From the NCBI RefSeq assembly GCF_010111755.1, contig NC_088957.1, forward strand, positions 434,001-498,000: DNA of 64,000 nt, written 5' to 3'. Position numbers and translations under genes: made by a program. Each line of letters starts with the position of its first letter. Positions within the stretch are counted from its first letter, which is position 1. The stretch is from Nakaseomyces glabratus. Its lineage: Eukaryota; Ascomycota; Saccharomycetes; Saccharomycetales; Saccharomycetaceae. This document shows, piece by piece, positions 10,262 through 19,652 of this stretch. The notes below the pieces were generated by a model that had not been told where the DNA came from, ran no database searches, and saw only the letters and a list, made by a program, of their open reading frames with translations.

Positions 10262-11314
10262 ATGACTAACTCATCACCTGTTAAGGAAAGGATTAGCAAT
10301 GGTATTCATCATCATTCATCTGATAAGTTCAAAGTTGCAAAGAAAAGAAGAGGAAGTTCAGTGTCAGAGAATGCCAATAGATCAGGAATTGCAGCTGCTG
10401 TTGCACTAGCAAAAGCAGCAACTGTACCATTTCCTTTGAAGAGAAATTCGGTTTCCTCATCATCGTCAACTTCACCACCAACAGAATACACCAAGACCAT
10501 CGCAAATCCAATTACTTTGTCTCCAATAGTTATTAGTGAGTTGATTAAACCGGGAGAAAAGACTATAAAAGCACCTATAAAGGCCCCACCAAATGAGTTT
10601 GAAGATAAATATGTCAAATTATTCATTGACTCCCATCATGATGACGACTCTGTGATTACAATACCCGAAGAAAGTAAACTAAAGTTTCTGCCTATCGTAC
10701 TAAAGCCGTTAGCGAGTAAGGATATACAGGACTTCGGTGTCTTCACCTCTATCCCTTGCTCGAAAAAAGATTATATTCAAGAATATAGTGGTATGATAAG
10801 TTTCTCCAAGCAATACGTGAATAACGCTGAGAATAAATACGATATCCTTGGTACTCCAACTAGAAACATTTTGTTCCATCCACATTGGCCACTCTATATA
10901 AACACGAGTGGAACTAAAGGTGCTCACAATGTCTTGGAACACTTGAGATGTAGTTGCAACCCCAATGTCGAGCTTGTCACAGTTAGGATAATGGACAACA
11001 AACCTAGAATAAAGTTTGTTATTAGAGCAATTAGAGATATTGCAGAAGGAGAAGAATTACAGATTGCATGGCAATGGGATATAAATCATCCAATGTGGCA
11101 TGTTGTTCAGGAATTACAAGAATTTGATTCACTTAATAACAAGGACAAATGCCGTGTTAGTAGAGCTGCCGAGGCTTTATTGCAAAGTAATCAATGCGCT
11201 TGTACAGACTTCAAAAAATGTAAATTGAGAAAAGTACAGCAAGACTCTCGTAATTTCATCAATAACCTCAGTGCATTAATGAAAAAAGAGCTGAAAAATG
11301 AGATGGGTGGTTGA
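10262..11314 (+). CDS. SET4: Set4-like SET-domain protein without a PHD finger
   Basis: 350 residues; S. cerevisiae Set4 is about 560 and Set3 about 750, both with a PHD finger before the SET domain. Residues 1-130 here are Ser/Ala/Lys-rich and have no cysteine, so the PHD finger is absent. The SET domain covers about residues 155-280: DFGVFTSIPCSKKDYIQEY, the LRCSCNPNVEL block (canonical NHSCxPN altered) and EGEELQIAWQWD, where the usual catalytic-type Tyr region is W-rich. A Cys-containing tail (CACTDFKKCKLRK) follows. Set3/Set4-type SET domains are not known to be active histone methyltransferases; Set4 acts in stress and sterol gene regulation. The locus between IME2 and PAM16 fits YJL105W, so I infer the SET4 paralogue, which exists only after the genome duplication. 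Confidence 0.82.
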   Translation: MTNSSPVKERISNGIHHHSSDKFKVAKKRRGSSVSENANRSGIAAAVALAKAATVPFPLKRNSVSSSSSTSPPTEYTKTIANPITLSPIVISELIKPGEKTIKAPIKAPPNEFEDKYVKLFIDSHHDDDSVITIPEESKLKFLPIVLKPLASKDIQDFGVFTSIPCSKKDYIQEYSGMISFSKQYVNNAENKYDILGTPTRNILFHPHWPLYINTSGTKGAHNVLEHLRCSCNPNVELVTVRIMDNKPRIKFVIRAIRDIAEGEELQIAWQWDINHPMWHVVQELQEFDSLNNKDKCRVSRAAEALLQSNQCACTDFKKCKLRKVQQDSRNFINNLSALMKKELKNEMGG

Positions 11315-11813
11315 ATTATCCATAAAAATTGCAAAAAAATCACAAAAATTAACGACTCAAAGAATAGATTTCTAATCTAATTCTTATTATTAATTCCTTT
11401 AATCTAATACTATTCTATTCTTAAAGATCAATTTGTTTTTCAATTGATTTTGAACTGCACCATAAACATGTATGCTCATCAATGAGTGGAAAAACAGTGC
11501 ATAAATAATTTTGATAGACTTTTTTTAAAAATATAAATATTACATTTGTTGTTGAATAATTTGGGTGCCACACATCTTTCAATAAGCTCAACTAATTGCT
11601 ATTGGCAAGCTTGAGCATTATTGTATCCAATAGAGTATATGCTGTAACACGATATACAAAAAATGTCATTTCATGCTGAAAGATTCCAAAAGTTGAAGAT
11701 CATGAGAAGACTACATAGTCAAGTGTATTTAATTCGCCTAGCTGTTTGCTCTTTAGTAGACGTTTATCTCATTCTCAGAAGACTACCTAGACTAGGAAAA
11801 GTATAATAGAAGT
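11315..11813. other. Intergenic: SET4 3' flank and PAM16 promoter
   Basis: 499 bp, AT-rich. It holds a match to the 11-bp yeast origin core (ATTTATATTTT, minus strand, 11528-11538), but such matches are common by chance in AT-rich DNA. No gene seen. Confidence 0.5.
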
Positions 11814-12254
11814 ATGGCTCACAGGGCATTAGTTAAGATTGTGATCACTGGTACCAGAGTGCTGGGGCATGCTTTCGCAGAAGCATATAGGCAGGCAGCG
11901 GCACAGTCGGCTGCTAAACAAGGTGCGTCTGCTATGGGTCGTAATAAGACTGGAAGAGGTAATGCTGCTGCAGAATATGGCGGGATTACACTGGATGAGA
12001 GTTGTAAAATACTAAATTTAGATGCTGCAAAGGATTTAAAACTTGATAAAGTTAATCAAAGATTTGATTACTTATTTAACATCAACGACAAAGAGAAGGG
12101 AGGTAGTTTTTACCTACAAAGTAAAATATATAGGGCCTCTGAGCGTCTAAAATGGGAGTTAGCACAACGAGAGAAAGAAGCTGCAGAAGAAAAGCTACCT
12201 AAAGCGGAAGATGCCAGTGAAGATACTGGTGAAAAATCGCCTCCATCGTCGTGA
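11814..12254 (+). CDS. PAM16: Pam16/Tim16, J-like regulator of the mitochondrial import motor
   Basis: 146 residues, close to the about 149 of yeast Pam16. The N-terminus (MAHRALVKIVITGTRVLGHA) is the conserved membrane-associating segment. The degenerate J-like domain at about residues 55-115 contains the family block ITLDESCKILNL and lacks the HPD motif, as Pam16 should. Pam16 pairs with the J protein Pam18/Tim14 on the matrix side of the TIM23 channel and controls Ssc1 ATP hydrolysis. The acidic/Ser tail (EDTGEKSPPSS) is variable. It is convergent with VPS60, which opens a different S. cerevisiae block, so a synteny join lies just downstream. Confidence 0.95.
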   Translation: MAHRALVKIVITGTRVLGHAFAEAYRQAAAQSAAKQGASAMGRNKTGRGNAAAEYGGITLDESCKILNLDAAKDLKLDKVNQRFDYLFNINDKEKGGSFYLQSKIYRASERLKWELAQREKEAAEEKLPKAEDASEDTGEKSPPSS

Positions 12255-12524
12255 TTAGAACGTTTAGAATACCCGAATGAATATGAAGCCAAAAGTAGGT
12301 ACTCTCACTGATCACAGTTTCCATGTTTTTGCATTCCCACGGAAATTGGAGTCAAAATGTACTAATATTAGTTTTTGAAATCTTATCATAATCATGTATA
12401 TATTGTATATGTAAAAATTTAACATCAAGACCAGAAGAAATGAACTTTTTTGTTGATATTAGACGTTTTACTCTTAAAACATACATGTTTGTACACACAA
12501 ATATATATATATATATGCACTCCA

Positions 12525-13208
12525 CTATTGTGCACTTTCCAATACTTGCTCAGAGTCTGCATCTTCATCAATGAATTTTGGAACAGTGCCCGCAAGATAA
12601 GAAGGAACTTCTGTACCTTCCCCTTCACCAATATCGTTAGCCATCATTGCTGTTAAATCTTCATCAGCGAGAGCTTCCAATTCAGCATCTAATTCACCCT
12701 CATCTATGTCTTCAATATCATTTCCAACAAAGTTCGTAGCCAGTACCTGCTGAAGCTCTTCCCCTTGATCTATTAAATCCATCATTTCATCCTGCATGTC
12801 CTGTAGCTTATCAATGTCTATCTTACCATATTGAGCTTTTAGTGCCTTATTAGTCGATTTCAGAGCATTAACGGTAACCATAGTATTCTTTAAGTTATCA
12901 CTAGTCATCTGTGCCTGTGTCATAGACCAAGACTGCGCATCAATAGAGTCCCTCATTTGCTCAAGTTGTTTCCGTTTATTCAACAACTTCAAGGCCTGAG
13001 CCCTAAGTGGTCTCTGACCTACACTACTCTTCATACCTTTCATCTTTTTCTGTAACGCCTGTAGTTGGAAATTGATTTGCGCAATTTGTGTGTCGAGTTG
13101 AGACAAGCGATGCTGTAAACCTTGTTGTGCCTGGTCCATGGCAGCACCAGATTCCTGCAGCATCTGATCATGGGTTTTCTTGTTGCCATAACCAAATATT
13201 CTATTCAT
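12525..13208 (-). CDS. VPS60: Vps60, Snf7-family ESCRT-III accessory protein
   Basis: 227 residues. The start MNRIFGYGNKKTHDQ and the core LRAQALKLLNKRKQLEQM match yeast Vps60 (YDR486C; human CHMP5). It is predicted almost all helical: basic N-terminal half, acidic C-terminal half from about residue 160, with a DEDADSEQVLESAQ end. Vps60 binds Vta1 and stimulates the Vps4 ATPase that disassembles ESCRT-III on late endosomes. In S. cerevisiae RIB3 lies between VPS60 and PAC11; here no gene intervenes. An extended E-box palindrome lies 320 bp upstream. Confidence 0.95.
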   Translation of the reverse strand: MNRIFGYGNKKTHDQMLQESGAAMDQAQQGLQHRLSQLDTQIAQINFQLQALQKKMKGMKSSVGQRPLRAQALKLLNKRKQLEQMRDSIDAQSWSMTQAQMTSDNLKNTMVTVNALKSTNKALKAQYGKIDIDKLQDMQDEMMDLIDQGEELQQVLATNFVGNDIEDIDEGELDAELEALADEDLTAMMANDIGEGEGTEVPSYLAGTVPKFIDEDADSEQVLESAQ

Positions 13209-13604
13209 CGTGTTCTATCTAATCTTGTGTAAGTTTTAGAAAACAGGTTTTGTAATTTTGCCAATATTTTCTCCCTTTCCTTTACAACTGTCCCTCTGGG
13301 TTCAAATAATGCCAGTTTATTTTCTTTATATTGTAACAGACGCAATAAAATGATCTTGATCTGTTACTGACAAATTTTGATATATTTTATGAGATACTAA
13401 ATGATCCCAAAGCTGTACGTCGTATCCATCGTTCACTGCTTTAAGAAGATCAAACTCATCGAAGCTTTTTCAATTTCATGTCGAAAGTGATTCGCATAAC
13501 GATAAGGCAAAAAGGGTAAAGATAGAATTGTCACGTGACAAGGTAATCAGGAGTATCTACTTTCAGCTTCTATTGTAAACATGTAGCTGTATTGCTACCC
13601 GTTC
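13209..13604. other. Intergenic: VPS60 promoter and PAC11 3' flank
   Basis: 396 bp. It contains the 14-bp palindrome at 13528-13541. The RIB3 gene expected here from S. cerevisiae order is absent; I see no trace of a degraded coding frame. Confidence 0.6.
13528..13541. promoter_or_regulatory. Cbf1-type E-box in a 14-bp palindrome
   Basis: TTGTCACGTGACAA is a perfect palindrome containing GTCACGTGAC, the preferred Cbf1 (RTCACRTG) context. It is upstream of VPS60 and close to the 3' end of PAC11. Whether it controls VPS60 is inference. Confidence 0.5.
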
Positions 13605-15299
13605 TTATTCTGGAAGTTCTAGTTCAAAAGTGGCATGGCTTGTGGTTCCAATCAGTATCTTTGCTGTTTTATCTGGCTCAGTGATAATATTAAACGTCGA
13701 AAAACTAGGAGCTGTTTCTTGGTTCTCCCTTTGCAATAGTGAAGAAGCCAAGATTCGCGTTGAAATTTGATGCTCCAACCCTTTATTGTTGTATGTGATC
13801 GAGTACAGTTTAAGTTCTGTCCAAGTCAATATACATACCATTAAACCTTTTGCAGTGAGTAGCCAATCAGCTTGCAGCACTGGTAATTGCTCATTAATAA
13901 TTGTTAGCAACTGGCTGCTTAATGTGTCCCAAATACACGCTGAGTTATCCATAGAGGATGATAATAATAGAATCGATGGCATAAACTTGTTAGATATTGT
14001 AATGTCTAAAAATTTTAGCGAGGTAACATCTGAGGTATGAAAAATGCTCCTAAGCCTGCTCTGTTGGGACATTTCCGGTAGAAAACCGTGATTGTCCATA
14101 CTAATCGATATTTTCTTGTCCTTAATTGAATCAAGCATTATTTTATATATGCCACCATCTTCAGTACCTACAAAAACCTGGTTATTGTTTTCCGGGGATA
14201 TACTTAGAGATGTTACGCCAATCTCTTCAAACATTGATACCCTGTAAAGTTTTTCGACAAATAATCTTGTTGGAGACCATAATTCTCTTTCATCGATATC
14301 AGTTATATCATCATCACTAAACTTATTATAGCGTTCCAACACCAAGGCCCTTTTTGGTGGTACAATTTTAATTGAGCCCACCACTGAACAGCCTGAATCT
14401 ACCTTATCATAAATCTGTAGCGATGTAGAGCTTATCATATTTAGAATACCGTTAGCGCTTGCAGTTAAAAATCTCTCATCTCCTGAACTAACATTCTGGA
14501 ATTCATCAATAGCATAAATTGGGGAATAGTGATAATTTTTTAGCGCAATTGAGTGCTGCAACTCACCTGTATGTGAATCTGTCTTGAATTCGCAAATAAT
14601 TGTCTTACCGATATTGGAGGTTAAAAGTATAGTTAAAATCTTCGATTTCAAAGATTTGTTAACAAATTGTCCCCTGATGATTTTTTGACCTTCAAATTTC
14701 ACTCTTTGTATTTTGTCTTCCAATCGATTGATGTCAATCAAAATTAGCCAGCTATTTAACATCAACTGTATATCGTTTTTATCCACTACTTCTTGTTGAA
14801 ACACAAAGATGACTTTCCCATCAAAATAGTCTGTTGAGACGCATACCAACTTACCACCTGTACTGACAATCAACTCATCAAATATCCATCTTGTTAAAAT
14901 TTTGTAACCTGACTGCCCCAAATCGAACTTTATATCATCCTCATCTTTAGAGTGTTCAAATCGCGATAGTAATATTGGTTGACCAACTGTTACAAATTGT
15001 TCACTGACTACAAGGATATCATCATCGTTTCCCTTTAATGGCCTTGCATCGAATCCTTCATCGATCATCTCAACAGCCATAGTTTGTACACCAACATCTT
15101 CTGTAACCAGGCTATTTGTAGTCATTTTAAAAGATTGTTTGTTCTCATCTATTATAGGTTCGATTTGTGCAGTAGTTTCATCGTCTCCTTTGGATTCAAA
15201 AGTAATTGGCTCTGTTTCAGTTGCGCCATTCAACAAAACTTGTTTCCTACGTCGTAGCTCTTCCAAGTACGTCCATTTTTCCTTGACACTTTCAGACAT
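13605..15299 (-). CDS. PAC11: Pac11, dynein intermediate chain
   Basis: 564 residues (about 533 in S. cerevisiae). The N-terminus has the charged helix WTYLEELRRRKQVLL, typical of dynein intermediate chains where p150/NudE-type partners bind. DVGVQTMAV at 68-76 is a QT-type motif for the light chain Dyn2. The C-terminal half (about 170-560) is a divergent WD-repeat propeller, for example SSSMDNSACIWDTLSSQ. Pac11 links cytoplasmic dynein heavy chain to dynactin for spindle positioning. Similarity is modest, as this protein evolves fast; position between VPS60 and the divergent SLD5 (YDR488C-YDR489W) is the strongest support. Confidence 0.85.
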   Translation of the reverse strand: MSESVKEKWTYLEELRRRKQVLLNGATETEPITFESKGDDETTAQIEPIIDENKQSFKMTTNSLVTEDVGVQTMAVEMIDEGFDARPLKGNDDDILVVSEQFVTVGQPILLSRFEHSKDEDDIKFDLGQSGYKILTRWIFDELIVSTGGKLVCVSTDYFDGKVIFVFQQEVVDKNDIQLMLNSWLILIDINRLEDKIQRVKFEGQKIIRGQFVNKSLKSKILTILLTSNIGKTIICEFKTDSHTGELQHSIALKNYHYSPIYAIDEFQNVSSGDERFLTASANGILNMISSTSLQIYDKVDSGCSVVGSIKIVPPKRALVLERYNKFSDDDITDIDERELWSPTRLFVEKLYRVSMFEEIGVTSLSISPENNNQVFVGTEDGGIYKIMLDSIKDKKISISMDNHGFLPEMSQQSRLRSIFHTSDVTSLKFLDITISNKFMPSILLLSSSMDNSACIWDTLSSQLLTIINEQLPVLQADWLLTAKGLMVCILTWTELKLYSITYNNKGLEHQISTRILASSLLQRENQETAPSFSTFNIITEPDKTAKILIGTTSHATFELELPE

Positions 15300-15646
15300 C
15301 CAACAGTTATTATTTCACAGCTCCATCTATTTATTTATAAATTAATATAAATTCATTTAGCGGAGTATGTATTGCTCATTAATTGAATATCTTTAAATAT
15401 TTACCTGTTCTGACTTCCAAATTTGTCAAAAAGTCATCGCGATGATCTATAAAACTGAAAAATTCACTTTTCATTTAATATGAAATTGGTGTTGGTTTTG
15501 ATACTGTCAAGACTACATTGGGTTAAGTGTTTTAAACTTGCATCAACAGTCCTGTACCATCCATTTGAGATTATACTGGTAGATATCTAAGAAGCGTTTT
15601 GATTTCAGGCAGCCGATAATAGCAATAATTTCTAACATACTAAGAA
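15300..15646. other. Divergent promoter PAC11 / SLD5
   Basis: 347 bp, AT-rich, with the 12-bp palindrome TCATCGCGATGA near 15434. No MCB (ACGCGT) box was seen although SLD5 is a replication gene. Nothing else recognisable. Confidence 0.5.
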
Positions 15647-16576
15647 ATGGATATAGATATTGATGATATTTTGGCGGAACTAGACCGTGACACTACAGCA
15701 GTTGCCTCGAGCAGTGGACAACATGGGTTTTTGGATGCGAATAGTAGTATGCAACATGTTACACAGACTACGGCTTTTGATTCATCATTGCCTCATGCCA
15801 ATAATTTACAGAAGGACTATTCACCTGTCACGCCGGAGCAAGATTACCTACAACTGTTGAAGCACTGGAGAAATGAAAGGTGTGCTCCTGAATTACTGCC
15901 TTTACCAAAACTACTAGTATCTAGGATGTTGAAAAGAATACAGGATCAAATGGAACACATCGAGAACATTTCCATGGGTTTTCTAGAGCATGAGATACTG
16001 GAGAAAGATGGAGAAGAAGCAATTGGTCAAAACGAATATCAAAATAATGCTCTAAATAATGGCAAACTTCCGTTGCTATGTATGGAAGCAGAATTAGAGC
16101 GTGTCAAGTTTGTCATGAGAAGTTATCTACGATGTCGTCTGAATAAAATTGACAAATATAGCTTATATCTACGTCAGTTAGGTGATCAAGGTATAAATCT
16201 CATATCTTTGGATGAATTAATGTCTGAGCAAGAATTAAAATATCACGCCAAGCACTCAGTTATTCTTTTGAAGTTACTTAATAACTCAATTTTGAGGCAT
16301 ATGCCCCCAGAGTTACAAGCCATAAATGACACAGAGGGTAGCGTAAGCATGATAGAAGAACCAAATTGGAAAAAATTTGTTTTTATATACGTTAATGGTC
16401 CAGCCAATGTAGCCGATGATCCTCAGTTGCAACAGAGCGAGGATGGCAAGTACTATTATAACATTACTATCCCCGAGTTTGACGAGATTGTAGAACTAAC
16501 AACTGGCAGTATATATGTGATGAGATATGATATTGTTAAGGACTTGCTGAGAGACGGTAAGGTAGAACTAATATGA
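15647..16576 (+). CDS. SLD5: Sld5, GINS complex subunit
   Basis: 309 residues; the start MDIDIDDILAELDRDT matches yeast Sld5 (about 294 aa). The helical A domain lies at about 60-230 (EQDYLQLLKHWRNERCAPEL; then the VKFVMRSYLRCRLNKIDKY block conserved across GINS Sld5), and the small beta-rich B domain is at the C-terminus, ending VMRYDIVKDLLRDGKVELI. Sld5 joins Psf1, Psf2 and Psf3 in GINS, which binds Cdc45 and Mcm2-7 to form the replicative CMG helicase. It is divergent from PAC11 and convergent with PKH1, as in YDR488C-YDR490C. Confidence 0.95.
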   Translation: MDIDIDDILAELDRDTTAVASSSGQHGFLDANSSMQHVTQTTAFDSSLPHANNLQKDYSPVTPEQDYLQLLKHWRNERCAPELLPLPKLLVSRMLKRIQDQMEHIENISMGFLEHEILEKDGEEAIGQNEYQNNALNNGKLPLLCMEAELERVKFVMRSYLRCRLNKIDKYSLYLRQLGDQGINLISLDELMSEQELKYHAKHSVILLKLLNNSILRHMPPELQAINDTEGSVSMIEEPNWKKFVFIYVNGPANVADDPQLQQSEDGKYYYNITIPEFDEIVELTTGSIYVMRYDIVKDLLRDGKVELI

Positions 16577-16754
16577 GCACATTAATGTGTGATTCATGGT
16601 TGTAAAATTAAATAGTTTATAGACTCTACCATCTTGAGATAATGTACAGGATGTTAAAATGCATTAATAGAATAATTATGTAGAAACTTTGACGACTATA
16701 TATATTTACTATATATTATAGCTTTCATTTTAAATTAACAGCGTGATGCTGTTA

Positions 16755-19652
16755 TTATCTTTGTCTCAGGAAACTCTCATTTTTAGAATTAAACTTTTGT
16801 TGAAAGGTTTCATTTCGGGTTCTATCCCCAGATCTCCTCATCCTTTGCGAAAGACCTAATCCTACCATATGTGTTTGGGGTTCCTTATTGCTGGGTAAAC
16901 CATTTACTAAATTTCTTGAATTAGGCACAGGTAAAACTGATTTCTTGGAACTTGCTTTTGCATTTACAAACGAGTTAAATATTCTGTTGTTGTTCTTGTC
17001 TGTATTATTTTGGGCTTTCCTGTTATGGTAAGTTGACGTGGGACGGTGGTACTTCTCCCTAGATAAAATTGGGTTAGCTAGTCTTGCCGCTTGTACAGCG
17101 TCAAAAACAGCAGAATTTTTACCAATATTAGCCCCCTTAGGACTTTCCGGGATACTTGGTGGAGGTGCGCTGTCTGGATTGAGCTTAATTGAACGTTTTA
17201 TTGCTGATAAAACGATCAGTACATCATTCTTACTGCATCTCAAAATAAAGGTCTTAAAAGGGTTCACAATAGATATAATCCCAACCTCATTCATGCATAT
17301 ACTAGTCCCAGAACAAAATAAGTTAATGCTAAAGATTCGTTTAAAGTTCAATTTATCACAGGTTTCCATAATCATGAGTGCTCTACCAAAAGTGGTAACT
17401 ACGAATGCACATGGAGAGAAATAAAGACCAGCTGCTGTTTCGTCTCCAACAGATTTCATAGATATTACCTCTTCTGATATATCTAATTCTTTAATACCTG
17501 AGACTGTTTTAAAAGGTATATCGGATTTGTAGTAATAGTCCTCCTCCTTGTGAGGATAATTTTCCCTAGTTGATTTGAAAACAGTATCTTGTTTAGTAAT
17601 CGTGGCATTTCTGAACGACTCATTAAGAATACAATTGTATAAATTTTGTTTTTTGTCTTCAAAAATATTTGTATCGACAACAATAATATCGCCAATAATG
17701 TTATTGAGAACATGTTCCTTTTGAATATCCATGAAATCAGTCAGTAAGATCTTTGAAAACCTTCTTTTGATCATGTTACGGTCAGTTGGAGTATCGCTAT
17801 CACTATTGTACGGTGAACTTTCGGCCTTATCGAACTTATATATCCTCTCTGGTAGATCAGGCGCACCTGAATTCCTCGATTTCTCATAATTATTCTTGGG
17901 TGTATAACTATCTGCACTATAGGGACGAGGTGAATCTATATTCTTTTTCATAGGAATTTCCTTTGTAATTACATGCAATTCATGAGCTTTGGAGTTACCG
18001 CTTGATTTTTTCTTGGCGTAGATTTTTGAGTGTAGATCAATTTTCTGTGACTGTGATCTTGATAATTTTGTTGTATTTGAAGTAGTAAGTTTGGTTTCTT
18101 TGTTATTGTCTGCACCTTCTTGCTTCTTTGTTTGGGTATCTTTAATGAAGTTGGACCCCTTGGAAGACAATGCCAATCCTTGTGCAGAAGATTTGAAATT
18201 TTGTGATGGTATCGCAATATCAATGTTTCTATCCATATTCCTAGGTTGTGATACAGTAGGAGAATTAGGTGCAGATTTAGTATCCAAGTTCGGTGAGCTG
18301 ATGCTGTTAGGCAAATTTGTACGTTTTCTAATATATTTGATATTTTTCCCTACAATGATATGCTTATCATCCTTGCTTTTCTGAAATGGAGACTGGGGAA
18401 TAGGAGGTGAAAATGGTTGCATAGATTTCGCATTTATCCTGTAGGGAAGTATTTTTGGTGGATCTCTATTCCATACAGAATTATCTGAGAAATTTATGTT
18501 CTCGAATAAGCAATGCTCCTTGATCTGAGGGATTGTTAGACGTTTTTCTGGTTGTTTGACCAAAATATTTTTTACTAAATCTCTGATGATTGTGGGGAAT
18601 CCAGCAGTGAATGCAAATTGAACTTTCATTACTTTCTGAAATGTTAAATATTCATTTGTGGCTTTAAAAGGGGGTTTACCAGCAATCATTTGGTAAACCA
18701 AACAACCAAATGCCCATATGTCACATTTATAGTCTGTGTAATTATCTGACAATAATTCTGGAGACACATACTCAGCAGTACCCACAAAGGAGGAGGAACG
18801 GGTGAGTAAATTATAATGCGGTTTACCGTTCTTGTCGCTCTTCTTTTGTAACAACTTGGCAGTACCAAAATCAGTCAGCTTTATTTTCATGTTCCCATCG
18901 AGAAGAATATTTTCCGGCTTAATGTCCCTGTGTATAATGCCATGAGAGTGCATGCTTCCAATCGCATCTATTATCTGTGCTGAGTAGTATATGGTACATT
19001 CCTCATTTAGAGTACCAAATTTCTTAATCAAAGAAAGGAAATCTCCATTGGGGGCGTATTCAAGCAAGAAATACAAATTGGCCTCGTCTTGGAATGTAAA
19101 TGATAAATTAATCACGCCAGTGACAGATTTGAGATTTTGTAGAGCAGTCTTTTCGATGTTAACATATTTCACTTTTTTTTGTTTGATCAGGTATTCTTTG
19201 TTTAGTACCTTAACCGCATAAGTTTTTGATGAGTCGGTTTTCGAAGTTGCTAAGAACACTTGCGAGTACGATCCATCGCCGAGCATATCGCCGAATTTGA
19301 AGTCCTTGATACCCTTCCGTATTATAGTTTGCCTTCTAAATATCTCTGCATCTTTGATGTCCGCATCCGTGGCAGTCATAACATCAGTCTGTACTTCCTT
19401 GTCAGCATTAATATCTTCGTCGTTCTCACTCACAGGTGGGATGAAATGAGAAGTATCGGTGAGGGCCTTCTCTAAGGTGGAGACCCTGTGAAGACTAACC
19501 AAATCAGGCATCGTCACTGAGTTACTACGAACAGAAGAAATCACCGTCGTATGAGAATGAGTCCTATGAGAGGACAACTTAGCGGTAAGCTCAACTTCAT
19601 CAGATGGAAGTAGCGGCCTCACTCCGGGCTTGCTATCGTGACCCTTCCCCAT
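16755..19652 (-). CDS. PKH1: Pkh1/Pkh2-type PDK1-like protein kinase
   Basis: 965 residues. The kinase domain is at about 116-380: LGDGSYSQVF, YAVKVLNKEYL, HRDIKPENILL (near 240), LTDFGTAKLL and the activation segment SSSFVGTAEYVSPELL, all typical of PDK1. A PH-like region at about 650-820 follows a basic Ser/Asn-rich linker, and the tail is basic. Pkh kinases are activated by sphingoid bases and phosphorylate Ypk1, Pkc1 and Sch9 at the plasma membrane/eisosome. S. cerevisiae Pkh1 is about 766 aa and Pkh2 about 1,081; the locus between SLD5 and IZH1 fits YDR490C (PKH1), but the paralogues are close and the name rests on position. Confidence 0.88.
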   Translation of the reverse strand: MGKGHDSKPGVRPLLPSDEVELTAKLSSHRTHSHTTVISSVRSNSVTMPDLVSLHRVSTLEKALTDTSHFIPPVSENDEDINADKEVQTDVMTATDADIKDAEIFRRQTIIRKGIKDFKFGDMLGDGSYSQVFLATSKTDSSKTYAVKVLNKEYLIKQKKVKYVNIEKTALQNLKSVTGVINLSFTFQDEANLYFLLEYAPNGDFLSLIKKFGTLNEECTIYYSAQIIDAIGSMHSHGIIHRDIKPENILLDGNMKIKLTDFGTAKLLQKKSDKNGKPHYNLLTRSSSFVGTAEYVSPELLSDNYTDYKCDIWAFGCLVYQMIAGKPPFKATNEYLTFQKVMKVQFAFTAGFPTIIRDLVKNILVKQPEKRLTIPQIKEHCLFENINFSDNSVWNRDPPKILPYRINAKSMQPFSPPIPQSPFQKSKDDKHIIVGKNIKYIRKRTNLPNSISSPNLDTKSAPNSPTVSQPRNMDRNIDIAIPSQNFKSSAQGLALSSKGSNFIKDTQTKKQEGADNNKETKLTTSNTTKLSRSQSQKIDLHSKIYAKKKSSGNSKAHELHVITKEIPMKKNIDSPRPYSADSYTPKNNYEKSRNSGAPDLPERIYKFDKAESSPYNSDSDTPTDRNMIKRRFSKILLTDFMDIQKEHVLNNIIGDIIVVDTNIFEDKKQNLYNCILNESFRNATITKQDTVFKSTRENYPHKEEDYYYKSDIPFKTVSGIKELDISEEVISMKSVGDETAAGLYFSPCAFVVTTFGRALMIMETCDKLNFKRIFSINLFCSGTSICMNEVGIISIVNPFKTFILRCSKNDVLIVLSAIKRSIKLNPDSAPPPSIPESPKGANIGKNSAVFDAVQAARLANPILSREKYHRPTSTYHNRKAQNNTDKNNNRIFNSFVNAKASSKKSVLPVPNSRNLVNGLPSNKEPQTHMVGLGLSQRMRRSGDRTRNETFQQKFNSKNESFLRQR

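Noticed and set aside
11528..11538. Match to the yeast origin core consensus
   Set aside because: An 11-bp AT-only match is expected by chance many times in such DNA; no B element evidence. Would need an ARS assay.
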